Origin: Ephemerocybe angulata
Lineage: Eukaryota > Basidiomycota > Agaricomycetes > Agaricales > Psathyrellaceae
Assembly (NCBI GenBank): GCA_013368325.1
Contig: JAACJK010000123.1
Span: 124,001-188,000 of the forward strand
Length of the DNA: 64,000 nt
Direction of reading: 5' to 3'
Shown here: piece after piece, positions 12,323 to 23,841 of the stretch
Position numbering within the stretch: position 1 is the stretch's first letter
Layout of the letters: every line of letters begins with the position of its first letter
Made by a program: the position numbers and the translations under genes
Notes under the pieces: model-generated
What the model saw: the letters and a program-made list of their open reading frames with translations, nothing else
Told to the model about the DNA's origin: nothing
Database searches by the model: none

Positions 12323-12895
12323 AAGGCCTGCGCCGTAGCTTTGACTTTTGCGTTTAGGCAATAGACTTATCTTTTGGCGAGATAGAATTCAATTCTACAT
12401 AGTTAGACTGCGCCTGCGGTGTAGATCGCACTTGGGGCGTCGTTGGAGAACTACGGTCGATCCACAGCCGAGGCTCGGGGTAGTATGGATGTATGTAGAA
12501 GAGCTGGCGGGGGCGGTGGCGCTTCTATTGCCTTGTCGGAACGTTTGGGAGGCATGCGTTGTGGACTGGAAGTAGTGTACAAACGATGCAACTTTTACAT
12601 ACAGATATTAGATTGCTTGTACGCCTTTATTAATTCGCAGTTACTCGGCGCTAAACATTGTATTCATGACATTGAAGTCCAACCAGGTCAAGAGGGTGTC
12701 GTTTCGGAAGCCTTTCAGGGCCTGAGCAGTTCGGTCCCGAGGCATAGTCACAGCAGGTCGTAAGATTCCATTGGGGTCGCAGTGAGGAGTTTCTTCCCAG
12801 ATGGTACCCTCGGATTCAGAGTAAGCTTGGGCGCAACCAGGAAAGGGCGTTGGGTATGTGGTCGCAGGTATGTGGCGGATTCCGGGGCCTAAGGC
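12323..12895. other. Convergent intergenic region
   Basis: The NDUFAF3-like gene (+) and the beta-grasp-like gene (-) converge here, so both 3' UTRs and polyadenylation signals should lie within it. I see no further gene. Confidence 0.5.
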
Positions 12896-13481
12896 TCAGA
12901 TATCTTCGTCACTGAAGGATGCCCTCCGTTTCCCCTTCCCCTTATCGTCTGTGGGCTCAGACGGTGGAGGGGCGACGCTCTCATCGTCGTCATCGATGCT
13001 GGGAAGAGTGACATTTACAGGTAAAGGCGCTCCTGGACACAGCATCAGCCCCTGTTCAGTAGCAAGAAAGTGATACGTACGTGTCTCAGGGTTTATAAAC
13101 TGAATGAACAGCGTCTCCCAAGCCGGGAGCCCAAACTCGCGAACCTGCCGTCCGGGATCCAGCACGGTGTACGTTCCAGTGGGTTTGCCCCGTTCTTTGT
13201 CCTGGCTACAGATATGAAAGTCGTTGGTGCTTTCAAGTACCAAGAGGTTGGATGGAGAGGGCGATATCAAGAGTAGAAGGTCTTCGGATACCTCAGCGTT
13301 CAGAGCTTCCAGGGCTTCCCGCTTGAGCTGGGAGATCGTCGTGGTCGGTGACACCCCCGAGAGCGCTATCGTGATCTTATGCGTCTTCAGAAAGATCTGG
13401 TGCACTTTCGGCTGTGGCCTAGGAGGCTATAAATCACTAGTCAGACATCGAATGAAGCAAAAGCCCGAAAAAACATACCAT
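12896..13481 (-). CDS. Small uncharacterised protein with ubiquitin-like (beta-grasp-like) N-terminus
   Basis: Three exons on the minus strand: 13481-13479 (start codon only), 13426-13081 and 13032-12896, giving 161 residues. The N-terminal half begins MPPRPQPKVHQIFLKTHKIT and continues with VSPTTTISQLKREALEAL. This strand-turn-helix arrangement resembles a ubiquitin-like beta-grasp fold. A patterned middle follows (YTVLDPGRQVREFGLPAWET), then an acidic and basic disordered tail (SIDDDDESV; KGKGKRRASFSDEDI). Removing the 48 bp intron at 13033-13080 replaces a Cys/Met-rich readthrough with an in-phase join. I do not recognise the family. It is divergent from NDUFA8 across 135 bp. Confidence 0.7.
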
Positions 13482-13616
13482 GGTTAATGAGCTAAACACG
13501 ATAGGCCGACGCGACAAGGAGGCCGGAACGCGACTGGGTTAGAGGTCCGATTCAAGGTCCGACTCGAACCCGGGATCACGAAAGCTTTGGTGCGGTCGCA
13601 ACGTCAGTCAACAACG
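13482..13616. promoter_or_regulatory. Short 135 bp divergent promoter region (beta-grasp-like gene / NDUFA8)
   Basis: The two start codons point away from each other across only 135 bp, so transcription in both directions must be driven from this stretch or from within the 5' ends. The sequence repeats GGTCCGA at about 13546-13561. No specific factor is claimed. Confidence 0.5.
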
Positions 13617-14477
13617 ATGAGCGTCCACCAGGCCGGGACAACGAGCAGCGTCGAGAGGGTCGACCTCACCCCCATGCCGTCAGAGGTTCCGCAGGTCCAG
13701 GAGCTCGGGACGACCAGCGCTCCACTGAAAAGCGCAGCGTTCTTCATCGGGGCATATTGTAAGGAGTACAACGGTGCGTCGTGGTACCTTCTCATTTCCA
13801 TGGACTCGTGCTGACCTGGATTTTGCTTTGTTTTTCGTTGGCGGTGCATCCGAATATGACAGAGGACTTCATGCTCTGCAAGAACGAGAGCCGGGAGCCC
13901 GGGCATTGCCTAAAGGAGGGGAGGAGGGTTACGCGCTGCGCTCAGGACCTGTAGGCGACTCCGACTCCGCTCTTGACCGCCTGTACGGACATTAACTGCA
14001 GGCGCTCGGAACTAGGATCACCAAGATGCGGGAGAACTGTCTCTCCCAATTCAATGACCACTGGAACTGCCTAGAGAAGAATAACCAGGTGCGTCGTCGG
14101 TCGGTTCTCCACCGTGTACCGGGCTCGGGATTGATTTAAACTTTTACTTCTTTCGACGCTACTCCACTCACTATCCTCTCCGGCGCCTTTTCATTGCGAC
14201 CATCCAGGAGTACTACCTCTGCCGGAAGCCCGAACGCACATTAAACGCCTGCATGTTCGAAAAGCTTGTGAGTATCCCTGTTATATTCCGAGGCTGTTCA
14301 ATATTCTGACCATATACGCTGCACTTCACGCGACTCCCTTGATAAATTAATACTGTTGCCGACACCTTCCCTCCGCTGCGCTATCAGGGTCTTACCAAAA
14401 CCATTCCCGGAGGAGGACTGCAAGGCCAGCAGGTGCACGAAAAGGCCAACCCCATTTTCAAGGCAATGCAGAAATAA
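13617..14477 (+). CDS. NDUFA8: NADH:ubiquinone oxidoreductase (complex I) subunit NDUFA8, CHCH type
   Basis: Five exons: 13617-13773, 13863-13950, 14016-14088, 14208-14267 and 14388-14477, giving 155 residues, close to the fungal 20.8 kDa/PGIV subunit. Conserved features in order are TSAPLKSAAFFIGAYCKEYN, EDFMLCKNESREPGHCLKEG, RRVTRCAQDL, ENCLSQFNDHWNCLEKN and EYYLCRKPERTLNACMFEKL. The regularly spaced Cys pairs are those of twin CHCH domains, oxidised in the intermembrane space by the Mia40 pathway. Intron 2 uses the acceptor at 14014-14015, not the nearer CAG, because only that choice keeps the Cys frame. The ATG at 13617 is the most internal of the in-frame starts and fits the short N-terminus known for this family. 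Confidence 0.93.
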
Positions 14478-15315
14478 TTGCGCCGCCGACCACCCAACCG
14501 GTTACCGCGCCCTTCATCAACGTTGATACCTCCGTCGACATATCTAAGTCTTGCATATTCCAGTTCTGAATACTATCGATTTGCCGCGCATGGGACGGAA
14601 CGGAACGCATCAGGACCCAAGGCCCAGGAACCTTTAGCCTAAACAGAGTCAAGGCACTACGAACGTAGTCAGTTTCTCGACATTTCACGCTAGATTAACG
14701 GGAGAACACCAATAGACTGCACCCCGTCACTCGTCTGGTGATTTGGGGTCTGCAGTACACGGCCCCGGATTCTCCTAGTTGAACCCCCAGCAGGGTCACT
14801 GAAAGCCCCAGGAAATGAACGGGAGAACGTCGCCACGCGGTTTCTTCCACCAACTAATATGCTTTAGTTCGAGTTCATGTTTCGCGTCTGAGCTTCGAGG
14901 AGTTGTGAAAGACTGGCTCGAACACTGGCTGTATCGAGAACTCACCATTTTCCTTGCACCGCACTAGCCTTTAACGGGAGGTAATTAAAGTCGCGTGGTG
15001 AAGCGCATCCGGCCAATTTTTGAATGAATTCATTGAAGTTCGACGTTCATTCAGCGCAGCTTTCTTTTTGGTATATTTCTTGCCAATTTGCAAGTTAGAG
15101 GCTGAAGAGTCCAAGAACAAGCATGTTCGCATCCGAAAGGAGACGTGGCACGTGATCAATATGGTGATGTTGCTTCGCCAGGCGCCGGGGTCCAACGTCG
15201 TACAGCTTGACCTCCTACCATCTCGACCGACCGCCTGACCACCATTCTTAGACGCCTAAGGCTCCACGGCCCGACGTCTCCACCTATCCTGTGCGGTGCT
15301 TATCAGGACTGCGTC
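14478..15315. other. Intergenic, no supported gene
   Basis: About 840 bp between NDUFA8 and the lipoate ligase gene. Short ORFs only; no motif recognised beyond the expected 3' UTR and promoter. Confidence 0.5.
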
Positions 15316-18099
15316 ATGATGAATGGCACGACATTCCCCCTCCGATGGCTGCATCCGAACGGGCGCCTGTCTTCATTCAGAAGCATATTTGCCCGACATC
15401 CAAACGGTAGAAAACATCTGCCGCGAGGAGTCTATCCTTCGGATCTCTCCAAGCCTCGTTTTTTCTCTGGACATGCGCTTGGCACTTCTCTGAGTGTGCC
15501 AGAAGTCTGGGGCTCCCATTCAATATTCGTTTCACTGTCTGACGACCCCTACTTCAATCTCTCGCTCGAAGATGTGTTCGTATTCCCTTTTTCATTACTT
15601 TGAATAGGGAGGGGCTCAATGTGACTGACGAAAGTGCAGATTGTTTCGAAAACACGACGTTAGCAAACCTCTGCTGTTAATATACAGGGATAAACCTTGC
15701 GTCGTGATAGGGAGGAACCAGAATCCTTGGAAGGAGGTCAATTTCCATGAACTTGGTCGTCTCGGGATCCCGTTTGTCCGTAGAAGAAGTGGTGGAGGCA
15801 CTGTATATCATGTATGTATCTCCCTTCCGTTTTCACATCTCAGCCCTCGCGTTTCACAGCAACGCGACAAGCGCGACGCACTGACGCAACTTTTTTTTCA
15901 TCTCTTCCTTTTTCATTCATTTTATCGTTAAAGGAGAACTATCATTGACAAAGCCTGTGATTAGGACCACGGGAATACAAATTTCAGTATCCACCTCCCT
16001 CGAAGCTCGTTTGATAGACACGTTACGGCGCAAACGGTATTACGCGCCGTCCGGTCTCTAGGAATAGATGGTGCCCGACTAAACGACCGTAATGATCTTT
16101 GTGTGGGCGCAGAAAAGATAGGTTTTCTTCTCTCGAATCACACCGTCTGTGATCCTTGAATGGATTGGCGGAACTCATTCCGCCTTCTGTGGAGAAAGCG
16201 TGGCCGGCCAGCCTCCCTTCTATCTTTTCCTGTTCAGACGAGAACGTACCGTTTGGCTGACATTCTTCGTTTCCACGTCTCAGGTTCTGCATACAAGATT
16301 GTTAACAATAGGGCGTATCACCATGGGACGATGCTCATCTCAACAAAGCTTGACACGCTGGGTGACCTTCTGCGCGTGAAGGGAAAGGTGAGCTGCTTCA
16401 CCTCCATACCCCTCCTTCCCAGCCCTTCGGCTGCCCGTTGTTCTTGCCCTCTCCGGCGTCTAACCCTGGCACCGGTAACATACGGTCACTGCCTCACAAC
16501 GGGTTCGAACGGGCATGGATGACCAATGTCCGTGGTCGGTGGGTGGGTGGGCGCCTCTGAAGTACCCTTAATAGGCGCTGGAAGTTTTGACAGGCGTCAT
16601 ACCTGCCTTTTGAGAGGCATTTCTTCTCCGCCCGCTTATCTCCCCTCATTACTGTACTGCTCTTAGCCCAGTGATCTGGTACAAAGCCACAACATCCGGC
16701 AAACTTGCCCCTGTCCTTATCTTTCTTTTGTTCAGATCTTGACCGGCGCTGGAGAAGTATGCGCTTTATTACCGGCTTGTTTGTTGACGTGGCAGTCGCT
16801 TAGAGGCCCACGGCCAGCTGGCTCTCCTCAGCTTGTGTCGAGCCGGATCCTCTTCCTCAAGGCTCGACGGCGGTCTTTCAAAACTTTCACTTCCGCAAGG
16901 AGAGGTTTTAGCCAATGCATGGGCGACAACCTCGGAGACTCCATACGACCGAGAGTCCATGACTCTGGAGTCCCTTACTATCCACCGAACAGCTGGATCA
17001 TCTCCACCCTGGAGCAATAATCCTCTTGAGGGTTAATCTTTTTTTACTCTTTGCTCTCGTCTCATGTTGCTCCGACAATGTTCTATTCATCAAGGCGTGC
17101 TGCGATGCATGCTGTTGAGAACTGGCGCTCTGCTCATGCTATTCAATTGTTACTCTTCACATACCCCAGTGTTTCGTTTCTCCTTGGCCTTGCTGCTGTT
17201 TGTTTTCGTTCTCCTCATTGCGTCCTCGTGTACGCGAAGCTAACCACCTTTTCCTTTATCCCGACCGGTTAAATCTTTGTTTAGGAAAATATGGTGACGA
17301 AAGGCGTCGCATCTGTACGCTCGCCCGTATGCAACCTACAACAATACAACCCGGAAGTCACACACGAAGCCTTCACGAACGCCGTTGTAGCCCAGTTCCA
17401 GAAGGACTATGACATCCACCAAGAGGTGAGTTAGCAGCGCCCCATGTCCACGGCGTTTCAGAATGACACGTCCACCTGTCTGTGCTTCTCTATCCCTTTA
17501 CTCATCTATCGTGTGTGTTCTGGGACTCGGCCCGAACGTTTATCTATCCAGCCTTTTCTCGTTTCTGATAGTCAAGACTTCAGATGTGACGAAGACATCC
17601 GGAAAGGGATAGAAGAGCTGCCTGTGAGTGTCAGGGAGCCAAAAACCCAAACGCCCCTCCCTTTCTTTCTGCTTTCGGTCCGACACACTGACGAGGAACC
17701 GAACAATTGCTTCATCTAATAGACGTGGGCCTGGGCGTACGGCCAAACGCCGGAATTCACTTTCGAAGTGCAGCAAACGTTTTCATGGGGATCCGTCGTA
17801 AGTCGAAGTCGTCTCGGAACTCCGGAATACGAGATCTCTCCTGCTGATGTACACACTCGCAGAAACTGAATCTACGGTCTAAGCATGGTGTCGTCTTGGA
17901 AAGTACGAGCCAAATCTTGGACGGGACGCTGGACGAGTCGGGTGACATTGCCGCATATGTGATGGAACTCAATGCGTCCTTAGTTGGCCAGAGGTATGGG
18001 TTCTGGAACCTCGACGGGGTAATGCAGAAAGAAGGTCACTCTGCAGAGCTGGCATTGGTGGTTGGGGATCTGAGGAGGTGGATTTCGGAGATAGCATGA
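15316..18099 (+). CDS. AIM22: Lipoate-protein ligase (LplA/Aim22 family), mitochondrial
   Basis: Eight exons: 15316-15575, 15640-15811, 15965-16121, 16284-16387, 17285-17425, 17552-17623, 17723-17797 and 17863-18099, giving 405 residues. The basic, Ser-rich N-terminus fits a mitochondrial presequence. LplA landmarks follow: PYFNLSLEDVLFRKHD, IYRDKPCVVIGRNQNPWKE, the nucleotide/lipoate loop RRRSGGGTVYHD (split by intron 2), GNTNFSIH, the lysine motif GAEKI (Lys about 195), AYHHGTMLI, NMVTKGVASVRSPVCNL, then WAYGQTPEF and a C-terminal accessory domain. The enzyme attaches lipoate to E2 and H proteins of mitochondrial 2-oxoacid dehydrogenases. Intron 4 is 897 bp, very long for this genome. At the exon 3/4 join the Ser usually after the Lys-Ile is lost, so that border is least certain. 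A decayed second copy lies at 31685-34309. Confidence 0.85.
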
Positions 18100-18177
18100 C
18101 ACTTGAGGTGGCACACAGCGAGCAGCACGCTACTGCTATTACAGTTTCCGCCGGAACGCGTGTAATTATGATGGCAA

Positions 18178-18209
18178 TTCCATAGCCTTTCCACTGAAAG
18201 GCTATGGAA
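18178..18209. terminator. Perfect 14 bp inverted repeat with 4 nt loop, 3' of lipoate ligase
   Basis: Arms at 18178-18191 and 18196-18209 are exact reverse complements (TTCCATAGCCTTTC and GAAAGGCTATGGAA) around CACT. It begins 79 bp past the ligase stop codon, so it probably lies in the 3' UTR. It could be an mRNA 3' structure or the footprint of a small inverted-repeat element. The terminator label is only the nearest category. Confidence 0.5.
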
Positions 18210-21200
18210 CTGGTGTCCGCGGAGTTTCCCCGCTCAGCAAGCTTTCAAGGGTGGTGTGATCGCGCCCCGTGGGGTACGTTGACAGGCTCGGAATCCGTTC
18301 AAGATAGTTTTCGACTCCAATTAGCTTCCCGCTCTAATGATAAACCATATCGAGAACCTTCGCCCAGTTGGTCTGGCATGGGAACGTAATGCATGCACCA
18401 TCTGTGAATATATTTCCATGCGAGGACCCCTCGTAGTCTATATTGGCGTGCCGGTTAAGGTTGGTCCATCGAGCATTAATTGACATCCTCCAAAGTCGAG
18501 TCAGTCTCCTTCCCTCTTTCGATATAATTGCAGCAATCCTTCGCGAGAGTGATGCTAAGGGCTTCTGGATGACTTATTCAGATACTCTCCGAATCCCGAC
18601 GCAAAAACTTACCATTGATTCGAATCGTTCTTCCCGCTTATGCTTACGAGTGGCAGTGCCAGATAGGCGCTCATAATTTAAAATGTCGCGTTAGACTAAG
18701 CTTTAGATTAAGTACTTATACTGAGTAGCCATACAATCACATACATGCTACTCGAGTAGATAAGATAGAGTTCAGGCTGTGCCCAGCCGTAAGGTGTAAC
18801 GGTCATCTGCCCTTCCATGCCAACGACCACTGTCCAGTTCGCAGTGCCTCTAGCTCAATACTTATATTTGTTGAGGCCCCGACGACCGACCCTCAGACCA
18901 GCTTCACGTCAGCTTACTTACAGCGTGAACCTGAAGTTGACCACATGGCATTCCGTAATTATGTTGAGTAAGGATCGCCCTCGCTTGTGACAATGGGAAG
19001 CTAGACTACGGCACTTGAATCCAAGCACAGTCCAATAAAAGCTCTCTCTTTCTTCACAGAAGCCACCGTTGTTCACTTAAACAGAGAAATTTAGCCCTAG
19101 GAGGCACCACCACACGTGGCCGGCTGCTGGCCACGTTTCTTGGCACACAGCCAGGACCTGCAGGGTCCGCGTCGATCGCTCTTCGCGGGAACGAGGCGGG
19201 TGAAGCCAAGGTGAAAATTGAATATCCCTACATCGCCCAACAGGGACTCCGTTTATCTCAGATATTTGGAACGTTATTGGCATTTGAAGTGAACACTGAA
19301 CCTCTTCCCATCGAGGCCTTTGGGTCCATGTCTACTGCCTGTCAGTGGACGCGAGCATGAGAGCTATGTGCACGCTCTTCTCGCTTGGGAGCAAGAGAAA
19401 TAGGTTCTTTTGCTACCACTTCTATATCCCATTCAAATATCGCAGGAGCTAGCCTCGGAAGAGATTGCGAAGGAAGAATGGAGCCGACACGTACCACTTC
19501 ATATCATAAGACATATTCGACCTCCCTCTATTGGCACTTGTGAGGTTTTGAAGTCTTGAAGGTTTGGAGACTAGACTAAGAGCTCTGGATCCAGTCGTTG
19601 TACCCCTGTGACCTCCCTTTGCCGTGTCAGAACATTAAATTAACGTGGTGGAGGAAAGGCTATCTAATAAATAAACTCGTGCATATCTCTATAATTATCA
19701 GTACCATGATTTATCGGCGGCTACGGATGTTACATGACTTACATCTAATCTGAGCTTGATATGCCGGCCTTCGCCGATTCGAGCATGGCAGCATCACATG
19801 TGTCGCAGCGCCGAAGGCGGGCACTGCTTGCCTCCTGCCATCGACATCGAAACGGTTTCCCGCAGTGCCATAGTATCTTGGTCCACAGGCCTCTACGGTC
19901 CGAACGCCTGCTATCAGGACTCAGCTGGTCGTTCTTATCGCCTTGATTACGTCACGAGTCCATCGAACCAAACCACTTTCAGGTTGCTTTCAGGCTTGTC
20001 TTTTGTGAATCAGTCCACAAGCGCCGGCAGTCGACTCGATTCGACCCGGGCTCTCCACGATTGGAGGTGGGCTATCTAATACCCACAGTTCATAGCACGG
20101 ATCTTGGAACTCGTTCCATCCGCCCGTGGGTTCTCGAGCCTGTTATGAGGTCGTAATTCTGGCGACCGTACCCATGAAGTATGCCGACGAATTGGGGTGG
20201 CATCTCGCTTGCCTCGTTTCTCGGGCGGAGCGACTTTGAGTTGGCATCCGAAATGCCTCTGTATTCGCCTCAAATGGGGCTCGGGAGTATCACTTGGGTA
20301 CCTTGGTGAGTCCACTTTCCAAACCCGGGGCTCAGAAGCCTCTGCGGTCAACCACCGATTTGACTCGCGCGTTTCTAGGCAAAGCCACATCGCGGTAAGA
20401 GTGGGAGCTAAACCTCCACGAGAGAGGCGGTGCGCCTCTCAGGTCATTCGAGGCCACATCGAAGAAGACCGCACACCGCGTATGTATCCTGTGCTTTCTT
20501 GTTTCGTCCCCCTTCGCTCGCAATTTGGTTCACGTTTCGCCTCCCAGCACGCGCGAGCCTTATTGTGCTGGTTCTCTTCATTGCGTGAAGAGTCGCCCTA
20601 TTTCTCTCTGGAACTCACAGTCACGTATGTATCACCCTCGTTTCTGTCCATTTTATTCGGTTTCATTGAGGAGCGCTGCATTAACAACATCATGGTGTCT
20701 AGGACTTGAGCTTGAGGCCTCGCCCCGAAGCAGCATATCGATCTATTCATTCAGAGCCTCGCTCTACAGGCATGGTCGCCAATACACTATGTCACTATTC
20801 AAAAATCTTTGCATGAAGTGCGATCTGCCGGAATGAGTGCCATAGGCCTTAAAGAGGTTTTGGACCGGTCTAGCGGGATATATTTTCGTACAACCTCGGT
20901 CTAGAGGAGATATACTTTGGCACTCAATCTCGTCTCTTTGCTAGTAGGCGGTGCTTTGAACACTATTCCAACCAAACACCATCGTACGTCCGGCGGGACA
21001 GGATCTGGCCAACGCTTTGGTTTTTTTGATTGACCGTGGTCCTTTGGCACCTGCGCTCACGGCTTCCTGATGGTGGTGTTCCTTCGTGGTGCTTCGTTTC
21101 TGCACAGATGGTAACTGGAAAGGCGAGTGACCTTTTATCCTTTTCATCTGAGCGCGCCTTGCTCACTCCCAGCCACTCCGGTGGCGCGACGGGGCCCGGA

Positions 21201-23306
21201 TAAGCCCAAATTCCGAGGATGACACTGCAAGCGCCTCTTGAATATTAGCGCCTGTCGACGACGCTTGTCCGGATCTTCCTGTCAGCCCTGCTGATCCATC
21301 TGTCGTCTTCCATGTAGATCTGCTCAGTCACGACAGCCCTTCCGGCCGATCTTTCCGATGCTTGGCGGAAATCATCTTTGGGACGAATCGTCCTCTCTGG
21401 CTCATTGCCGCTGGCGATCGCCTTGCAAACCAGCGGCAAATACCGAGGCCCTGTAGGTTAACCGTCCCTTTCGTCCTATCGGACACCTTCACCGATACTG
21501 ATCAGATATTAAAGACCACATATCCCTGCGTCCGTGTCCCGCGGATCCTCAGGAAGAGCTGCTCTTCTCTGACCTCGACAGCCTAGCAACATGACCAAGG
21601 GTACAGACGGGCAATTGGCTTGGTTCTAACTGATCCCCAACATGGGCATACCCACAGTCCTGGCGTGTTCATTCGGTCGCTGACACCATCTGAACTCCTA
21701 GATCGAGGCTGGACACAATGTGCTCATGTTCTCTGAACAGCGTCGTGTGCAGCAGGCTAGATGCTGTTACAGATCCTCCAGCGATGTGATTCCGGTGTGG
21801 TACACGCCTCCAGAGCGAGCCATTTATTTTTGGTCGGCACTTCCCATCTTTTTGCCTATAGGTGTGTGTATCAGGGATCTGACATATTTACCTTTTTGCT
21901 ACTCTTACTTCAGGACCAGATGCGAACCAAGCCAATCCCCTGGCAGCGCGATGGCCAATATTCATCCCGAAAGTACCATACCGAGCCTTGACCAATACGG
22001 TCGTCCCCCAATTCGTGCAACCTACTGCACATAAACGGTTGACAGCGTCGCGTTTCGTGTGTGTCACGACCCTCATAGTACCACACCCTCGGCGTGCACA
22101 TCGCCTTCGATCGAGTTTGCCAGACAAAGTTGTGCGGCCTGGATGCGAATTAGAACCGGTCCGTGTATTCCAAGCCCTTCCTTGCTCCGGGGGCTGAGAA
22201 GAATCGGGGTGACTCCATGAGAAAGGGTACAGATATTCACGTAAAATCGCACCCAGTTTTACAGTATCGTTTTGGTGTTGAACCCCAAAACCTCCATCAG
22301 AGCCTTGCTCCTTTCCAACTAGACATGCTGGGATGCCTCCTTTCCAACTAGACATGCTGGGGTGAGCACATGAGGGCGCACGGTAAGCCTGGTGCCGCTA
22401 CGTTCAGTGCAAGGCGTCGTCCCAAAGCGTACAAGTCGATTTCCTGACAGTGGCAGCTGACACCACGCGGGTTTATCGATATCTTCTACACTCCAGAGTG
22501 GCTCGCTTGGCGGGTTCCTGGCGCTGGATGCGACTTCGCAGAAAGTGAGAGTTCGGCGGAGCTAGCCGCGGCGGTTGAACGTCGATGGCTGAGGCTTAAA
22601 CTCGCAGGCCTAGAAGCCTTGTTTCCAACAGAGCCCGACACCACCACGCCTAAACTGAGGAGAGGCGCCTGGTAGGCGCTGTTAGTGGGAGGAGTCAGAT
22701 TTTCGCGTACGCTGCCCCTACCCAGCTGTACTCCTCACCAAGAGTCCTTCCCCTTGAACCGTTCTAGTTTGGTCAATTTCCGGAAGGACATATTCCTCGA
22801 CACGGGTTCAGAATAAAGCCTCGCTTCCTGGCACGTCCCGAGAGACGAGCGCAAAAGATGATCGCCCGTGCCGTAAAATCCCCTTCCAGGACAACATATC
22901 CGCCATGCAGCAAGGGCCGATCAAAAAATATGGGCACGTTGCCCCCCGCGTTCCCTCTGGCACATTCAAACGGGCCAGGCGTGTCCCCGTTTGACATAAA
23001 TAAGACATATAAAGAAAATCTATCCAGTACGACGCACTGAAATTCAGACCAAAGAGGAGCGCAGCACTTCACGGCAACGCTCGCAGGAAGCCGCGATGTG
23101 ATGCAGGTTTTGAGATTCTGCGCACGGGAGCTCCACAGGGAGGTAATCTTGCATGGATCTTGAATAGACCACAACACTTCCCATCTTCATAATGACTTGG
23201 GCGATTCAGAGACACGCGTTCACAAGAAGTCCATCTCCGATTAGGGGTTTCGAGGGTCCAGGTGGATGTATTGGCCGATTTCCCGGAGATGAGGAGGCCG
23301 TGCTTC
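18210..23306. other. Gene-poor region
   Basis: About 5 kb with only short, unrelated ORFs on both strands and no recognisable protein domain, intron-exon pattern or transposon motif. A 23 bp string (CTTTCCAACTAGACATGCTG plus GG) occurs twice, at about 22311 and 22338. In the duplicated segment at 34.3-35.4 kb the corresponding interval is only 1.1 kb, so much of this may be inserted and decayed DNA. Confidence 0.45.
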
Positions 23307-23564
23307 TCATGGGATAGGCGTCTTGGGAGCTGGCACAACTGAAGTTCGTTGTCGTCGTCGATTGCAACAGGGACCAGCGGGTTCGCCAGCAAGCTCTGCC
23401 AGCTTAAGTAAGCAACTGTCCCACAAGCCTTCGTCACTGGTCGACGAAGGCACTGACTTGAAACCAATGGATTTCAATGCAGCAAGGCTGCTAGTAATAG
23501 TACAGGCCAGTAAGAATACAGAGGAAACAACTAGGGTGAGGCATAGTGTATGGAGTAGAAACAT
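23307..23564 (-). CDS. Putative small secreted or single-pass membrane protein
   Basis: An 85-residue ORF beginning MFLLHTLCLTLVVSSVFLLA, a strong signal peptide or transmembrane segment, followed by a short Ser/Leu-rich body with a few Cys residues (DSCLLKLAEL; GPCCNRRRQR). The ATG context (GTAGCATTATGTTTCTAC) resembles that of an ORF at the same relative place in the second duplicated segment (35760-35762). I do not recognise a family. The coding claim rests mainly on the hydrophobic N-terminus and the positional counterpart; the 3' end could be spliced differently. Confidence 0.35.
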   Translation of the reverse strand: MFLLHTLCLTLVVSSVFLLACTITSSLAALKSIGFKSVPSSTSDEGLWDSCLLKLAELAGEPAGPCCNRRRQRTSVVPAPKTPIP

Positions 23565-23654
23565 AATGCTACAGAGGTAATGCATGGATTGGGGAAGCGA
23601 AGGGGAGTGGAAGGTAGTCTGGGCGAATAGAATAACCGGAAGCGTCCAAAGTTT

Positions 23655-23835
23655 ACTGGGTATCTTTTGGAGGAATAAATAAGGGAGAAAGCTAGGGAAG
23701 AAAGCAATGGAAAAGCCAGGGGTGATACTGAGTATCTTTTGGAAGAATAAATAAGGGAGAAAGCTAGGGGAGAAAGCAATGGGAAAGCTAGGGCAGAAAG
23801 CAATGGGAAAGCTAGGGGAGAAGGCAAGGGAAAAA
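23655..23835. repeat. Purine-rich minisatellite downstream of the PWG-motif gene
   Basis: Repeats of a unit like GAGAAAGCTAGGG(A/G)AGAAAGCAATGG, with two longer copies carrying TATCTTTTGGA(G/A)GAATAAATAAG. It ends about 10 bp before the stop codon end of the minus-strand gene, so it forms its 3' UTR. A single related ATAAATAGGGAGAAG unit lies at the matching place near 35880. Confidence 0.65.
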
Positions 23836-23841
23836 ATGAGA

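Noticed and set aside
12896..13405. Uninterrupted reading of the beta-grasp-like ORF through 13033-13080
   Set aside because: That stretch has perfect GT-AG borders and its removal keeps phase; the readthrough residues have no patterned continuity.
13545..13580. GGTTCGAGTC string on the minus strand upstream of NDUFA8, tRNA T-loop-like
   Set aside because: The flanking bases do not pair as a T-stem and no cloverleaf can be drawn; probably chance.
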